Shown: positions 22,061 through 35,300, numbered from the stretch's first letter. The stretch: 64,000 bases of DNA from Hypericum androsaemum (GCA_963995505.1 OZ023180.1:11794689-11858688), one strand, 5' to 3'. A program made the numbers and translations. Notes: generated by a model from the letters alone, not told the origin.

Positions 22061-23245
22061 GGGTGTTCATAAGAGAAGTATTGAGTTCAATCAATTGAAG
22101 TTGGTGGTTGTAGTTAAGAAATATGTGAGAAAGTTTGAGAAACTCAAGGGCAAGATTGGTGGTTGTAGTATTAGTGATGTTGGTGATGGAGCATCTGATA
22201 TTACAGAACTCCAATGTTTTGAGATGCCATTGCTTGGTTACTGCCCAGAATTTCAGGACAAGCACTGCACATAGCTTCTAGTATTTGAATACAGAAACTT
22301 TATAGATTGTTTAGATGTAATAATTGGAGAGGCATGTGAACACATAATGGGCCAGCGAGACAATTCCATGGGAAGAATGCTGAAGAGGTTTGTTAGTCTT
22401 ATCACTATTCAAAATGTCAATTTATTTATAGATTTCTGTCTAAAATTTTAGCAGCAATTTTGGCGATATCGGCCTCGATGGCGATCGAAGGGAGAACCTG
22501 GTTGCTCAGTGGAGTTTGAAGCTCCAGTTGATGTTGAACCTAGAGTGTTTATTGATGAAGTCAATGATGTAGAGCTGCATAATATTCCACGAACATGAAT
22601 TGCAGTGTTCATTGTTGGTATACATGGAGTTGTGCAACTATTTAATGTTGGTATCTTATCCATTACTTTGCTACCTTCTGCGTTGTAACTTCAAAAGCTA
22701 TATTCCATTTTTATGTGGCTTGATGATAAACCTCAGAAGTTCTATCTCTTCCTTGTTCTCATGTTATCTCGATTCTATGCTTGTTCTGACATGAACCTTG
22801 AGGACAAGATTCTATTTGAACTAGGGAGCGAAGCTGTGAGTAGGGCAAGTAAGACTAATGTTGTCAATGAAAATGAGGACCTGAGGAACCAACCCTAAGA
22901 GGAAGAACAATAGGAAAAAGAATAAAGGTGGAAGTAATGCCAAAAAGGGTGATGAAGAAGAGCGGAAGTTGGTACTGCTATTTGCTTTGATTCCAGAAGT
23001 GGAGTTGACATTCATGACTTGCCATCAACTGTTCTCTTTTGTGTTCAAAGAGGAGGATGATATTATGAAAGGAGTTCATTTGGCACACAGACAAAGAAAG
23101 ACTGTAGATCTTCTTAGTTCTACAGATTCAATGTCTGCTATTGATTCAGTGTTGCTGCAGATTCAATGTCTGCAATTTTTACAGTTACAGGATCGTCAAC
23201 TGCTGCATTTTTATAGGAACCAAATTCAACCCTTGCTGCAGAATC
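22061..23245 (+). other. gypsy-2 internal region of unknown origin
   Basis: Lies between the gag-like frame and copia-1. It contains short frames and Gln/Leu-rich repeats built on 'ctgcagattcaatgtctgc' (23090-23240). I recognise no retroelement domain. It may be scrambled pol DNA or captured sequence. Confidence 0.4.
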
Positions 23246-23421
23246 TGTTGTTTGTCGGAGGTGGTGTACTTGATTATGATCTAGTATAGTCGAGGTAAGA
23301 GTTAGACTATTTCTCTGTAAGACAAGATTGTCTCATATTCAGTGCTTACGGGCTGTGGCAATCGTCCCCAAGACACAACGACCCTTGAAACTTCAGGCGA
23401 GCCTTGTATATTTGGAATTTT

Positions 23422-23459
<38 letters not shown>

Positions 23460-24131
23460 TATTGCTAAAAAATTATTATGCAATGAGTTTTTGGGGTGCT
23501 TTGCAAATAAGGGGGAGAGGCTTATTTATAGGCTGCTGGTTGGGAGGGAGGCAGGTAGCCCGAAGAGTCACGTCTGTTTGGATGGCAGTCAGGCTGCCCA
23601 TTCAGCCCCCTTCGCCAGCCAGATCTTGCCTCTTCGGTGGGCATTCTGGATAGGCCTTATCACTAGGCAACTTACATCCCTTCACTTACCAGATTGCTCC
23701 AGCCTCTTCGCGTCCCTTCGTGGATATCCTAGAAGGTGCTCGCGGCCCCTCGTCACTTCGGTAGCTATGCACCTCTCTCCGGACTCGGGCAAAAGACTTA
23801 AGACTCCTCCAGCTACTTGTGATGATGCAAACGTGTAAAGTGCCAAGTGTGCCACAAAGTGCCCATTGCGACCTGCGTCCAATGTGCCATGTGCACACGC
23901 ACGTGCTCGTGCTCATGCTCATGCTAGTGCTCGAATGGTGCTACGCACCATCCTCGCAATGGTCCAAGTTGGCTTTTGGGCGGTCAACTTATTTCCTAGC
24001 TAACAAGGAGTTTCTCCTTATAAACTAGGAAAACTTTGTGCCATTTTCCAATGTGGGATTGCCCTTTCCTATTCCATATTGGGCCTCCCACTTTGGGCTT
24101 TTTGCTTGAAGCCCATCATTCAATTCCAACA
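23246..24131 (-). repeat. 3' LTR of copia-1
   Basis: 886 bp, TGTTG...CCAACA on the plus strand. It includes a (GA)n microsatellite at about 23423-23457, longer than in the other LTR, and a TATA-like 'tataaata' region on the minus strand near 23520-23535. Confidence 0.93.
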
Positions 24132-24678
24132 ATCCCCCACATGAATGATAATTAATGCATGCTGACACTTTTAAGAAAAGTTTCAATAAAATATCATTGT
24201 ATCGAGGAAGGTAGCTTACGGCTTTGAACCTTCCTAAGTAAAATGCTATCGAATTTACTTACAGCTTAGTGAACACGATGTCTTGAACTGGTCAGCTTTT
24301 TTATATAAACCAAGACAATAACATTTACGCAATGATATCTCTAATATCCTTTGGTTCTCACGTTTTGTCTGTTTCGGCCATGGACCATATCTTGGATTCA
24401 TAAGTATTTTTTCCATTTGAAGTGCCCTCACTTCACACTTATATAGGTGATCTTCTATCAGGAGTATCCTACCATACTCCACCTTTATCTGGTATAAGAA
24501 TCATTAAAAATATAGACGCCTAGCCTTACCACACCTCTGCAGGTTAGTACTAGGGCAGCTTCTGAGAATGGGATGGGTTCCAAGTAATCATCTGAACCAT
24601 CCATAGCTTAGTTATCTCATTGAACCAAGTTTATAGAATCTTCACTCATCATGGTTGAGTTACTACTATGAATGTTCT

Positions 24679-27600
24679 TTAATGTGTGGATTTTAACCCC
24701 ATTCTCCTTACTACGTTATAAATTTGATCTCTCTTGATTCCTTTCGTCAAAGGATCAGCTATGTTGTCCTTGGACTTCACATAATCAATGGTAATTATAC
24801 CACCAGAGATCAATTGCCTAACGGTGTTATGTCTCCTATGGATGTGTCGAGACTTCCCGTTGTACATTGTACTTTGTGCTCTCCCGATTGCAGACATGCT
24901 ATCACAATGTATCAATACAGGGGCACATGCTTGTTCCAATATGGAATATCCTCAAGAAAGTTTCTGAGCCATTCAACTTCTTCCCCAGCTTTATCTAGTG
25001 CTATAAACTCTGACTCCATGGTGGATCGGGCTATGCACATTTGTTGAGAGGATTTCCAGGACACAGCTCCTCTACTTATGATGAACACATAACCACTAGT
25101 AGATTTATAGTCTTTAGTGTCCGATATGTAATTCGCATCACTGTATCTTTCTAATACAGCTAGATACCTAGTATAAAGTATGCCATGGTTCATGGTATAT
25201 TTTAGATACTTTAGAATCATTTCCAGAGCTAGCCAGTGGTCTGGTCCTGGATTGATCGTGAATTTACTAAGCTTGCTAACTGAGTATGCAATATCAGGGC
25301 GTGTACAATTTGTCAAGTACATCAGGCTCCCAATGATTCTTGCATGCTTTAGTTGAGATACTGGGTCTCCTCTATTTTTAGCTAAGTGTAGACTCGGGTC
25401 TACCAGAGTCTTAGCCGGAGGTTTATCAAAAGCATAGAATTTCTTGAGTACATTCTCAACGTAGTGAGATTGTGACAAGATAATTCCTTCAGTCGTCCTA
25501 AAAATTTTAATCCCTAGTATGACGTCAGCTAGACCCATATCTTTTATGTCAAAGTTATTCTTTAACATGTTCTTCATTTTTACGATAAGATCATTACTGC
25601 TTCCCGTGATCAGCATGTCATCTGCATACAGACATACGATTACGTAAGCATCAGGTGTGCCTTTAATGTATACACATTTATCACACTCATTGATCTTAAA
25701 GCCATTTGACATCATTGTTCTGTCAAATTTCTCATACCATTATTTCGGCCCGTACAGTGACTTGACCAGCTTGCATAATTTATGTTCTTGTCCGGGGGCA
25801 ACAAACCCTTCAGGTTGTTCCATATATATTTTCTCTACCAGTTCTCCATTTAGGAAAGCTATTTTTACATCTATCTAATGTATCTCGAGGTTATAGAATG
25901 CTGCGACAGCTATGAGCACTATAATATATGTGATTCTTGTGAACGGCAAATACGTGTCAAAGAAATCATATCATTCCTTCTGTTTGAATCCTTTAGCTAC
26001 CAATCGAACTTTGTACTTATCGATTGATCCATCAGCTTTGTATTTCCTTTTAAGGATCCACTTGCAACCTAAAGGTTTACAACCTGGTGGGAGATCCACG
26101 ATTTCTCACGTGTAGTTTTCCATGATGGACTCTATCTCACAGTTGATAGCTTCTTTCTATATAGGAGCATCTGAACTAGACAATGCCTCTTGGATTATTC
26201 CAGGTTCATTTTCTAACACGTATGTCAGAAAATTTAGACCAAATGACTTAGCCGTTCTGGCCCTTTTGCTACATCTAGGTTTGTCAACAACTTGATGAGA
26301 ATCTTAAGTAGCTTCATGAGCTCTTTTATTAGAGCTTGGGTCTTTCCTCTCCTTGTTTGGAAAGATATTCTCAAAGAATATTGCATTCCTTGATTCCATG
26401 ACTATTCCCTCGTTGATTTCAGGGTTTTCAGACTTGTGCACTAGAAATCAATAAGCGCTACTGTTATAAGCATATCCGTTAAAAATGCAGTCAACGATCG
26501 TGGGTCCTATTCTCACCCTTTTAGGCGGAGGTATTTTTACCTTGGCTAGGCACCCCCACACTTTAAGGTAACCGTAGGAAGGCTTTCTCCCTTTCCATAG
26601 TTCGTATGGGGTTTTGTCCCTTTTCTTGTGTGGTAATTTATTTAGAATGTGATTAGCTGAGAGCACAGCTTCCCCCCACAAGTTCTGGGGTAAGCCCGAG
26701 TTAATCAACATAGCGTTCATCATCTCCTTAAGAGTTTGATTCTTGCGTTCAGCTACGCCATTGGATTAAGGTGAGTATGGAGCTGGTGTCTGATGAATAA
26801 TGCCATTTTGTTGGCAGAATTCCTCAAACAGAGCTACATATTCTCCCCCTCTGTCACTTCGAATCATCTTGATTTTAGAGCTAAGTTAATTTTTAACCTC
26901 ATTCTTATAACTCTTAAAAGCTTCTAGAGCTTCATCTTTTCCTTTTAAGAGATGTACATAGCAGTATCTCGTGCAATCATCAATAAATGTGATGAAATAC
27001 TTTTTCTCACCTCTAGTTTATACGTGTTTCATATCACATATGTCAGTATGAATTAACTTTAAAGGTGTAGTACTTCTTTCCACTGAATGAAAAGGTGCTT
27101 TGGTCATTTTTGTCTCTACACATACTTCACATTTATTGTTTGGGTCAAACTCCATTTTAGGCAACAAATTTAAACTTACTAACTTTCTTAGTGAGCTCAA
27201 ATTTACGTGTCCTAATCTATCATGCCATAAGTTAGAACACTCAGCCAAGTAAGAAGAATTGATAGCTTATTAGGCCCTTCAAAGGCACGTTTCACAGTTA
27301 TTATATTCATCTTAAAGAGTCCCCACTCGAGGTAACCCTTTCCTACAAAGGCACTGGCCTTGGTCAGAACAAACCTATCAGTCTCAAACACTAGCTTTAT
27401 CCCAGCTTTGCTTAACAGTGAGTCGGATACTAAATTTTTACGAATGTCTGGGACATACAGCACATCCTTGAAGGTTAGCTCTTTGATCATGGGAGAAGTT
27501 ATAGAGTCTATAAATAATTTCTGGCCGTTGATCGCGGTGTAGGTCGAAAATACCTTTTTGTCTGAACAGATGTGTCGGGTTGCCCCTGTGTCAATGAACT

Positions 27601-28522
27601 ACTCTCTTGGGTTATCCACCAGATTGGCTTCAAACACCATGGCAGATAGGTGTAGCTCAGACATATCTTCGGCCAGATTAGCCATCTCTCGATCGTCCTT
27701 CTTTGGCAAGCGATAATCTTTGGCTATATGACCGGGCTTATCGCAGTTGAAGCAATTGCCCTTGATCTTCTTAGCCTTCTTTTACTTTAGCTCTTGCTTC
27801 TCCTGCTTGTTCCCGGGCTTCTTCCTCTTCTTGCTGGTACCTCCCTCAGCGAGGTGTACTTTAGCCTCAGAGTTGGTCCTGCTGGTCTTGACTTCGGACT
27901 TTTGGTTGTCTTCCTCGATCCTTAGTCTCACGATCAAGTCTTCCAGCCCATGTCCTTCCTCTTATGCTTGAGGTAGTTCTTAAAGTCCTTCCACAGGGGG
28001 TAGCTTCTCAATTAGAGCAGCCACCTGAAAAGACTCGCTGAGTTGTATGCCTTCGGCGTGAATCTCATATAGAATCAGCTGCAGCTCCTAAACTTGGTCA
28101 ATGACCTTCTTAGAGTCAACCATCTGAAAGTTGAGGAACCTTCTGACGATGAATTTCTTCATCTCGGCATCCTCCATTTTGTACTTCTTCTCCAGAGAGT
28201 TCCATAATTCTTTAGCAGTTTTTGTACCTGTATAGACATTGTAAAGGGTGTCGTCTAAGCAATTCAGAGCATAGTTATGACATAGGAAGTCACTGTGACT
28301 CCATGCATCGAGGGCATTGATCTTCTGTGGATCAGCCTCATTTTTTGCCACCTTTGGAGCCTCTTCCTTCAAGAATTGGGCCAACTTGAGCATCGTCAGG
28401 TAGAACAAAGTCTTCTGTTGCTACCTCTTGAACTCGGTACCGTTGAATTTGGCCGGCCTTTCGGCGTGGACAGTTTTCGGGATCGCTGGCACTGGTGTTG
28501 GTGCGGAGTTTAATGATGCCAT
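24679..28522 (-). pseudogene. copia-1 gag-pol polyprotein remnant
   Basis: Starts MASLNSAPTPV at 28522. Gag (LDAWSHSDFLCHNYALN, YKMEDAEMKKFIVRRFL) is followed by a zinc knuckle CFNCDKPGHIAKDY whose last Cys is Tyr, then protease WFIDTGATRHIC (DTGA), GAG-pre-integrase LWHDRLGHVNLSSLRKL with CEVC, and integrase ending with the conserved NLWGEAVLSANHILNKLPHK. RT has [14 protein letters not shown] (YADD catalytic) and RNase H has [20 protein letters not shown], then GIITIDYVKSKDNIADPLTK. Stops occur in gag (near 28090, 28420), integrase (26770, 26888) and RT entry. All parts are recognisable, none intact. Confidence 0.93.
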
Positions 28523-28551
28523 CTTCAAGTACACTGATCTCATCTTATGAT

Positions 28552-29439
28552 TCTTGTTTGTCGGAGGTGGTATACTTGATTAGGATCTGGTATAGTCGAG
28601 GCAAGAGTTGGACTCTTTCTCTGTAAGACGAGATTGTCCCGTATTTAGTGACTATAGACTGCATCAATCGTCTCCAAGATAAAATGACTAGGCTACTTTC
28701 AAGTTCGTAGCACAACAACCTTAGATATTTGGACTTTTCTGAGTTAGAGAGAGAGAGAGAGAGAGAACTATTGCTAAAGAATGATTATGCAATGAGTTTT
28801 CGGGGTACTTTGCAAATGAGGGAGAGAGGCCTATTTATAGGTTGCTGGATGGGAGGGAGGCAGGCAGCCCGAAGAGTCGCATCTGTTCGGATGGCAGTCA
28901 GGCTGCCCATTCAGGCCCCTTCACCAGCCAGATCGTGCCTCTTCGGTGGGCGTTCTGGATAGGCCTTATCACCAGGCAACTTGCATCCCTTCGTTTACCA
29001 GATTGCTCCAGCCTCTTCGCGTCCCTATGTGGATATCCTGGAAGGTGCTCGCGGCCCCTTGTCACTTCGCTAGCTACGTAGCTCTCTCTGGACTCGGGCA
29101 AAAGACTTAAGGCACCTCCAGACGATGCGCATGTGCGAAGTGCTAAGTACACCACAAAGCGCCCATTGTGACCTGCAACCAATGCGCCATGCGCATATGT
29201 TCGTATGAGTGCGCAAGCGCGTGCGTGTACTCGTGCTCGGATGGTGCTATGCACCATCCTCGCAACGGTCCGAGTTGGCTTTCTGGGCGGTCAATTTATT
29301 TCCTAGCTAACAAGGAGCTTCTCCTTATAAATTAGAAAAAATTTCTACCATTTTCCAATGTGGGATTGCCCTTTCCCATTCTATATTGGGCCTCCCACTT
29401 TTGGACTTTTTGCTTGAAGCCCATCATTCAATTCCAACA
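28552..29439 (-). repeat. 5' LTR of copia-1
   Basis: About 888 bp. It matches the 3' LTR except for substitutions, the shorter (GA)n tract at 28745-28767 and a changed inner end. The outer end ATTCCAACA is intact and adjoins the duplication. Confidence 0.92.
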
Positions 29440-29444
29440 GAATC

Positions 29445-29810
29445 ATCATTTGTTGAACTTTTACAGCAGCCACATGTTGGTGCAATTTTGCAGAAACCAT
29501 GTTGCAATTTTATGCAGATTCGCCACCTAATTTATTGATGCAAAATTCCACCTCTAAGCTACTCATTTCTGCAGGTTTACCATCTGGTGTAAGAGGGAAG
29601 TGTACTCATTGTGGCACTAGCTGCAGGATCAGAGTTATCTGCACTTGCTGTAAAATGGAAAAGAAAAACAACAAGTGTTGGAGACTTGGGCCAACATAAG
29701 TGATGATGAGGTGACTTGGGAAGACATTTCAGATTTGCAGAGCAAATTCCCTGAGTTCGTTGATGGGCTTATGCTTCAACTTTGAAGACAAGGTTGCTAA
29801 AGGAGGAGGA
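29445..29810 (+). pseudogene. gypsy-2 3' internal region with chromodomain-like end
   Basis: After copia-1 the gypsy-2 interior resumes. The last coding-like part reads WANISDDEVTWEDISDLQSK then FPEFVDGL (29675-29770), the same tail as in gypsy-1 (TNLSTDDDSWEDL). The polypurine tract 'aaaggaggagga' ends at 29810. It shows that the ancestor carried a full chromovirus integrase. Confidence 0.8.
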
Positions 29811-30064
29811 TGTTATGAGAAGAGGATCTTTCTGTAATAAGGCCAAATGTATAGGATTGTACTGAACTTTGGCTTAAACCGACTTAAGGGCCTATAAATA
29901 TGTAGCTTAGAAGTAGTTGTGATAATTCTGATATTTTTGACATTAATCCTGAGAAACAGAACGTTTCTTCTCTTCTTCCTCTTATCTCTCTCTTCTATTC
30001 TCCAATCCCAAATTCTATACCCAATTGTATATTAGAACTCTAATTCCCAATCAGGGACATAACA
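29811..30064 (+). repeat. 3' LTR of gypsy-2
   Basis: 254 bp, TGTTATGAG...GACATAACA, followed by the target duplication CAACC. Confidence 0.95.
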
Positions 30065-30460
30065 CAACCTTGTTCCAGATGCACCATGGCTGGCCTTTGT
30101 TAAACTTTTGTTATCTGTCCTCGGACCTCTATCAAACTGATGAGAATTCATTCCCAACTTAACTGCTCGGTCATCTACATCTTTTGATGTGCTGGCTTTG
30201 GTTGCCTTCCGATTGGAATAAACCTGATGGGGAAGAAGGCCAAGCAAAAACTTCTTTAGCGATTATCTCTAACATTTTTCTGAGTTGGGTTTCCTTCCAA
30301 GCTAATAGTTTGCAACGAGTTGTAGTTGGTTGCAAGCTGACCCAGACACTTGGCTGTGGAGATCTAGTTGAAAAGAAGATCCAGGACTACAAGCTTCAGA
30401 AGACGATGCAGACCCTCTACTTCACTTATTTTGTTTCCCGCCAAGTACAACTCTTTCAAA
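30065..30460 (-). pseudogene. LRR pseudogene, LRR exon 3 and tail start
   Basis: Reads LKELYLAGNKISEVEGLHRL, LKLVVLDLLFN, a TAG where a Lys is usual, STAKCLGQLATNYNSL, QTISLEGNPTQKNV and, after a 1-nt deletion near 30275, LLGLLPHQVYSNRKATK. The LRR cap is followed by a basic, Ser-rich tail. It ends at the gypsy-2 target duplication (30065-30069). Confidence 0.88.
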
Positions 30461-30570
30461 GATAACAAGAAGCCAAACATGTTTAACAAAAAGAATTTCA
30501 TTAGAATTAGAGATTGAGGGACTCCGAAAAAAATGCCAGCGATATCTACTGAAATTCAATGATAACATAC

Positions 30571-30710
30571 CATGTCCAATTCTCAGTATCCGATTATAGC
30601 TCAAGTCCAGGACATGAAGTCGTGTAAGCTCACGTAATCCCTCGATGGCGAAAATAATGTTTTTGGATAGATCCAGAGTAAGAAGTCCTCTTGGAAGAGA
30701 ACCTGAAGTA
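30571..30710 (-). pseudogene. LRR pseudogene, LRR exon 2
   Basis: Begins at the copia-2 duplication (ATTTT, 30711-30715) with ITSGSLPRGLLTLDLSKN, then EGLRELTRLHVLDLSYNRI and RIGHG, two LRR units of the L-x-x-L-x-L-x-x-N type. The donor is CATG/GTATGT at 30570. The short stretch 38002-38113, between exon part 2 and the copia-2 duplication, is the intron left of the insertion. Confidence 0.88.
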
Positions 30711-30715
30711 ATTTT

Positions 30716-31712
30716 TGTTGGAACAAATATTAGTACATTATGGTATGAACATGTAAATATAAATCGTAAGCATATAAAGAGAGGAGTTTAGAGAATGCTC
30801 ACGATCACACTTGGAGCTAAATGTGTAAACTGTCGTCTTCAAAGTAGTGACTTTTGGATTGAATCCTGGACGAGGCCACAGTTTAACCGTGTGCCCTTAA
30901 ACTCATATTACCCGCCTATATGCTTCAGGCCTCCGTGGGTAAGAGAGTTCCCAAGGTACAACGCCCAATCACGTGTACAAAAGGAAGCACTTTCGCACAC
31001 CTTTCGAACCTTTGGTGGTGTAGAACTCCGACTCTTATGGAAGTGAGAATGCTATGCAAGGGGGAGAAAAGTAGAGAGCTCAAGGAAGAGTATGAGTTAG
31101 GGATGGTTTGGAATGGAGGAGGAGGGCTCCTTTTATAGGAAGCCTAGGCCTCCAACATTCAAATCCGCATTAACTCTGGCCATTAACTAGCCCATTAACT
31201 TGGTGAGTAAATGGGTGGTTACTAGACCATAAAAAACTCATATTAACTTGGCGGTTACTCTCATTAGGTTGGCTCGAATTTAATTTCAAAAATTCAAAAT
31301 TTAAATTCAAATGCCAACTAGGAGAAGAAGGTTCTAGAGCGTGGGCTTGTCCAAGAGGAAACCCAATTAGATTTTGGCCCGATAATCGCTTCAACAAGTC
31401 CGGCCCAGCTCTAAAAAGATAAGGCCTTGGAATCTGGAACAATTCTCACAAACCCACAATCCTGTAACCCGCAGCTAGACCGCCTTTAAGCCAATTTGTC
31501 ATTCACCCCGAGAATTGGATCTTCGTAAGTGTTATATATATCGTTACGAAGCTTTATCAATGAGCTTCGTATTGATCTCACAAACACCCAAATTCAATTG
31601 GTGTGACCTCTAATTAGGATTCTCTCTCTAATTAAATATTTGGGCCCAGAGCCCAATACACTCAATTGTATTGGGCCATCTCTTCCTTGGTTATTAAACC
31701 AATTCTCCAATA
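30716..31712 (-). repeat. 3' LTR of copia-2
   Basis: 997 bp. It lacks a ~15-bp AT-rich segment found in the other LTR near 37890-37905. A TATA-like stretch (tatatata) lies at about 31532. Confidence 0.95.
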
Positions 31713-32309
31713 ATCCCCCACATGAATGCAAAATTGCTTATATGACATGAGCCTACCAATACTACACGCAACTTGGAGTTCTGCGAGAATTTGTTGCATC
31801 AGGAAAGGTGGTTGAAAGCCTTGAACCTTCCTTAGTGAAATACCTTCGGATATACTTGCCAAGCAGTGGACGCGATGCCTTGAACTGTTCGGTATTTTAT
31901 GTATACCAAGACAAAGATACTCACACAACTCCTTCTCAAACCACTACTCGGTTCTTTCGTTGTTGTCCATTTTGGCCCTGGACTGCCTTGGAAACTTCAT
32001 CGAATGCTCTAGAGATTTAGCCCTTAACTCATCTCATAGAAGCGGCCCCTTCACATTCGATATAGGTGATCTCTTATAAGGAGTATCCTGCCATACCCTA
32101 CTTATATATATACTCGAAGTATAAGGATCATTGAAAGCATATAGCTTAACCTTCCGATGGACAGGTCTATCACTCTTTCATCATAGGAATAGGTAGGGAA
32201 CTCAATTTTCTGAGTGCTTTGTTCGACCGTAGCCTCACAATTTGGTTGTCCCATTGAACCTGCAGATCAGGGTTTACGATCCAGGTTGGGTTGCCATCAT
32301 GGGTTTAGG

Positions 32310-35300
32310 TCATTTTGTGGGCTTTAATCCCATTCCCCTCGATGATACCTCTACTTGGTCTCTCGTTGGACCTTTAGTTAATGGATCTGCGATGTTCTCT
32401 TTTGACTTTACATAGTCTAAAGATATTACACCCGTTCTCAACAACGTTCTCACATATTTATGTCTACGACGTATATGCCTAGACTTTCCATTATACACAT
32501 TATTTTATGCTCTTTCAATAGCTGACTGACTATCACAGTGCACGCTAATAGGAGGCACTGGTTTTGACCACATTGGGATATCCTCCAAGAACTTCGGAGC
32601 CAATCCGCCTCTTCAGCTGCTAGATCCAACGCTATGAATTCTGATTCCATAGTTGATCTAGCAATGCAAGTTTGTTTGCATGATCTCTACGAGACCGCTG
32701 CTCCTCCAATTGTAAATATGTATCCGATAGTGGATTTTATATTCTTGGAGTCCGAGATCCAATTCGCATCTGAATACCCTTCCAGAATGGCTGGATGTCT
32801 TGTATAGTGTAATCCATAGTTAGCAGTGTACCTTAGGTATCTAAGGACTCTAACTATCGCTTTTCAATGTTCATCATTGGGATTACTCGTATATCTCAAC
32901 AATCTGTTTACCGAGTTTGCAATATCTGGTCTAGTACAGTCCATGAGGTACATTAGACTGCCTATAACTCTAGAATAATCTAGTTGTCTCACACTCTCTC
33001 CGGGATTCTTGCAGAGACTTGACACCACTTCCATAGGAGTTCTCGCAATTACATTGCTATCCCTATCGAATTTGTCAAGTATCTTTTCGACATAGTGACA
33101 TTGGGAAAGCGCGTAACCTTCTGAAGTCTTGGAGATTTTCATCCCAAGTATTACATCAGCTTGTCCCAAGTCTTTCATGTCGAAATTTCGCGACAACATT
33201 CTCTTGGTAATTTTGATATTATCATTATTACCCACGATCAACATGTCATCTACGTAGAGACAAACTATCACATAGTCGATATCATCTCCTTTCACATAGA
33301 CATAGTTATCACATTGATTTATCTGAAACCCATTAGATAGCATTACACTATCAAACTTTTCGTGCCATTGTTTAAGTACTTGTTTTAGTCCATACAAGGA
33401 TTTTACAAGTTTACACACCTTATGTTCTTTACCTGGAATCATAAACTCTTCGGGTTGTTCCATATAAATTTCCTCTTCCAAATCTCCATTAAGGAAGGCC
33501 ATCTTCACATCCATTTGATGGATCTCTAGGTTAAAAAAAGCCGCCAAGGCTATGACTAACCTAATGGACATTTTCCTGGAGACAGGAGCATATCTGTCAA
33601 AATAATCAACACCCTCAGTTTGCTTGTAGCCTTTAACAACAAGTCTTGCCTTGTACTTATCCACTGTACCATCAGGCTTCATCTTTTTTTTGAAGATCCA
33701 CTTATGTCCTAGTGGTTTACTACCCGGAGGTAGATCTACTAGTTCCCAAGTGTGATTATGTAAGATAGACTCTATCTCACTATTCACCACTTCCTTCCAA
33801 AGAGCAGAGTATGTAGAAGACATTGCTTCTTTGTAGGTTACTGAATCCTTTTCTAACAGATATGTTAGGAAATCTGATCCGAAGGACTTTTCTTTCTTAG
33901 CCCGTTTTTCACATCTAGGTTCTTCAACTTTATCTTGAGGTTCCTCTCCCCCCACATTGCTCCCACTTTGGTCAACTTGACTGTCAACATCAGTTCGAGC
34001 TTTGTGAGAAAAGATTTTCTCGAAGAATGAAGCAACCATAGCTTCAATGGTAGTATTTGCATGGATATCAGAGTTATCTGACTTGTGTACCAAGAATCGA
34101 TATGCAGCACTATCTTGTGCATAACTGATAAACACATAATCCACCGTCTTGGGTCATATCCTTGTCCTTTTAGGAGGTGGGATCAGAACCTTAGCAAGAC
34201 ATCTGCAAACCTTTAGGAATTTGTAGCTAGGCACATGACCTTTCAACAATTCGTAAGGTATTTTATCCAACTTTCTGTGCGGTACCCTATCGAGCACATA
34301 GTTGGCCGAAAGCACTGCTTCCCCAACAACTTGGAAGATTCTTAATCTTCTTGCCAAGTTGGTTCTCGACTTCATTCTTATAGTGAATGATAAATCTATT
34401 GCTTCGTCTTTACTTCTCATCAAGTAGACATAGCAATCTCTTGTACAATCATCGATCAAATCTCGCACTTGTATTTAAGATCGATGTTGACTTAGGTAAT
34501 AGGTTTAGTGACATAAGCCTTTGTAAAGACTTATAATTCACATGACCTAATCCACCACTTCACAATTGTAATGATTCACGAGAAAATGCAAAATTTTTAT
34601 TCTCCTTAGCATTCATTACAAATGTACTAGTGCTAATCTCGCAGGTCGCACTTCCATCAATCTAAGTATTCGACTTTGCCTTAAAGGCTAAAGTCATTTC
34701 ACTCATTTTGAAAATATTGGTCAAAAATAGTCTTTGCCAATAGACATTCTGCCTTTCAACAGAATGACTTTTTCAAACTCAAACACGAGTTGAAAGTCTT
34801 TCTTGTCGAGCACAGCTCCGGAGATAAGATTCTTCCAAATCTCAGGTACATGTAACACATCGATCAGCTCTTGTCCGAGGTTACCTTGAGGACAACCATC
34901 TCTTGCCTTCAATCTTGGATACTTCCGAGTTTTGCGTGTAGCAATTCTCATCATCCATTAGTTGATAGATCTTAAGCATCTATTTGTTCGCACAAATGTG
35001 GCGTGTGGCCCCTATGTCCACCCACCAACAAAATTCACCTCGACACAAGACCATGAGGTTCATGTCATCAAGGTCAAAGCTCAAGTTTATCTCATTAGCA
35101 TGAGCATGCTTCTTGTTCTTGCCCTCAGCAACACCACGTTTGTAGCAACCCTTAGCCCCAAGGCTAGATTCGCCACAAACAAATAAGATATTGGTGAAGC
35201 TCTTATTATGAGCATATCCCTTGGAATCTTTAATGCATTTCTGCTTATTCCCACGGGTGCTCCTGCCAACCTTGACCGTATTGGCCTTGGCAACCACGCC

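Larger units (their letters stand above)
23246..29439 (-). mobile_element. Ty1/copia retrotransposon (copia-1), nested in gypsy-2
   Basis: A 6.2-kb minus-strand element with LTRs at 23246-24131 and 28552-29439 and a perfect target duplication GAATC (23241-23245, 29440-29444). A polypurine tract (minus: CATGTGGGGGATT) precedes the 3' LTR at 24132. All copia domains are present in the order gag, protease, integrase, RT, RNase H but are broken by stops. The primer site next to the 5' LTR (about 28550) is not the usual TGGTATCAGAG and seems mutated. Confidence 0.95.
20768..30064 (+). mobile_element. non-autonomous Ty3/gypsy element (gypsy-2) carrying nested copia-1
   Basis: LTRs at 20768-21024 and 29811-30064 start TGTTATGAGAAG and end ATAACA (GACATAACA in the 3' copy). 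A perfect 5-bp target duplication CAACC flanks the element (20763-20767, 30065-30069). It has an initiator-Met primer site, a coiled-coil gag-like frame and a chromodomain-like end before the 3' LTR, but no protease, reverse transcriptase or integrase core. Without copia-1 it is about 3.1 kb. It is a deletion derivative related to gypsy-1, since both gag N-termini and tails resemble each other. Confidence 0.93.

Noticed and set aside
23404..23838. 144-codon ORF beginning in a run of Glu-Arg
   Set aside because: It lies in a copia LTR and starts in the (GA)n microsatellite; the second LTR has a similar but broken frame.
30032..30247. Independent 71-codon minus-strand gene
   Set aside because: It is the LRR pseudogene tail in the shifted frame; its last residues come from gypsy-2 LTR DNA.
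30795..31138. Two ORFs repeated at 37069-37412
   Set aside because: Both copies are inside the copia-2 LTRs; repetition reflects the LTRs, not a gene family.
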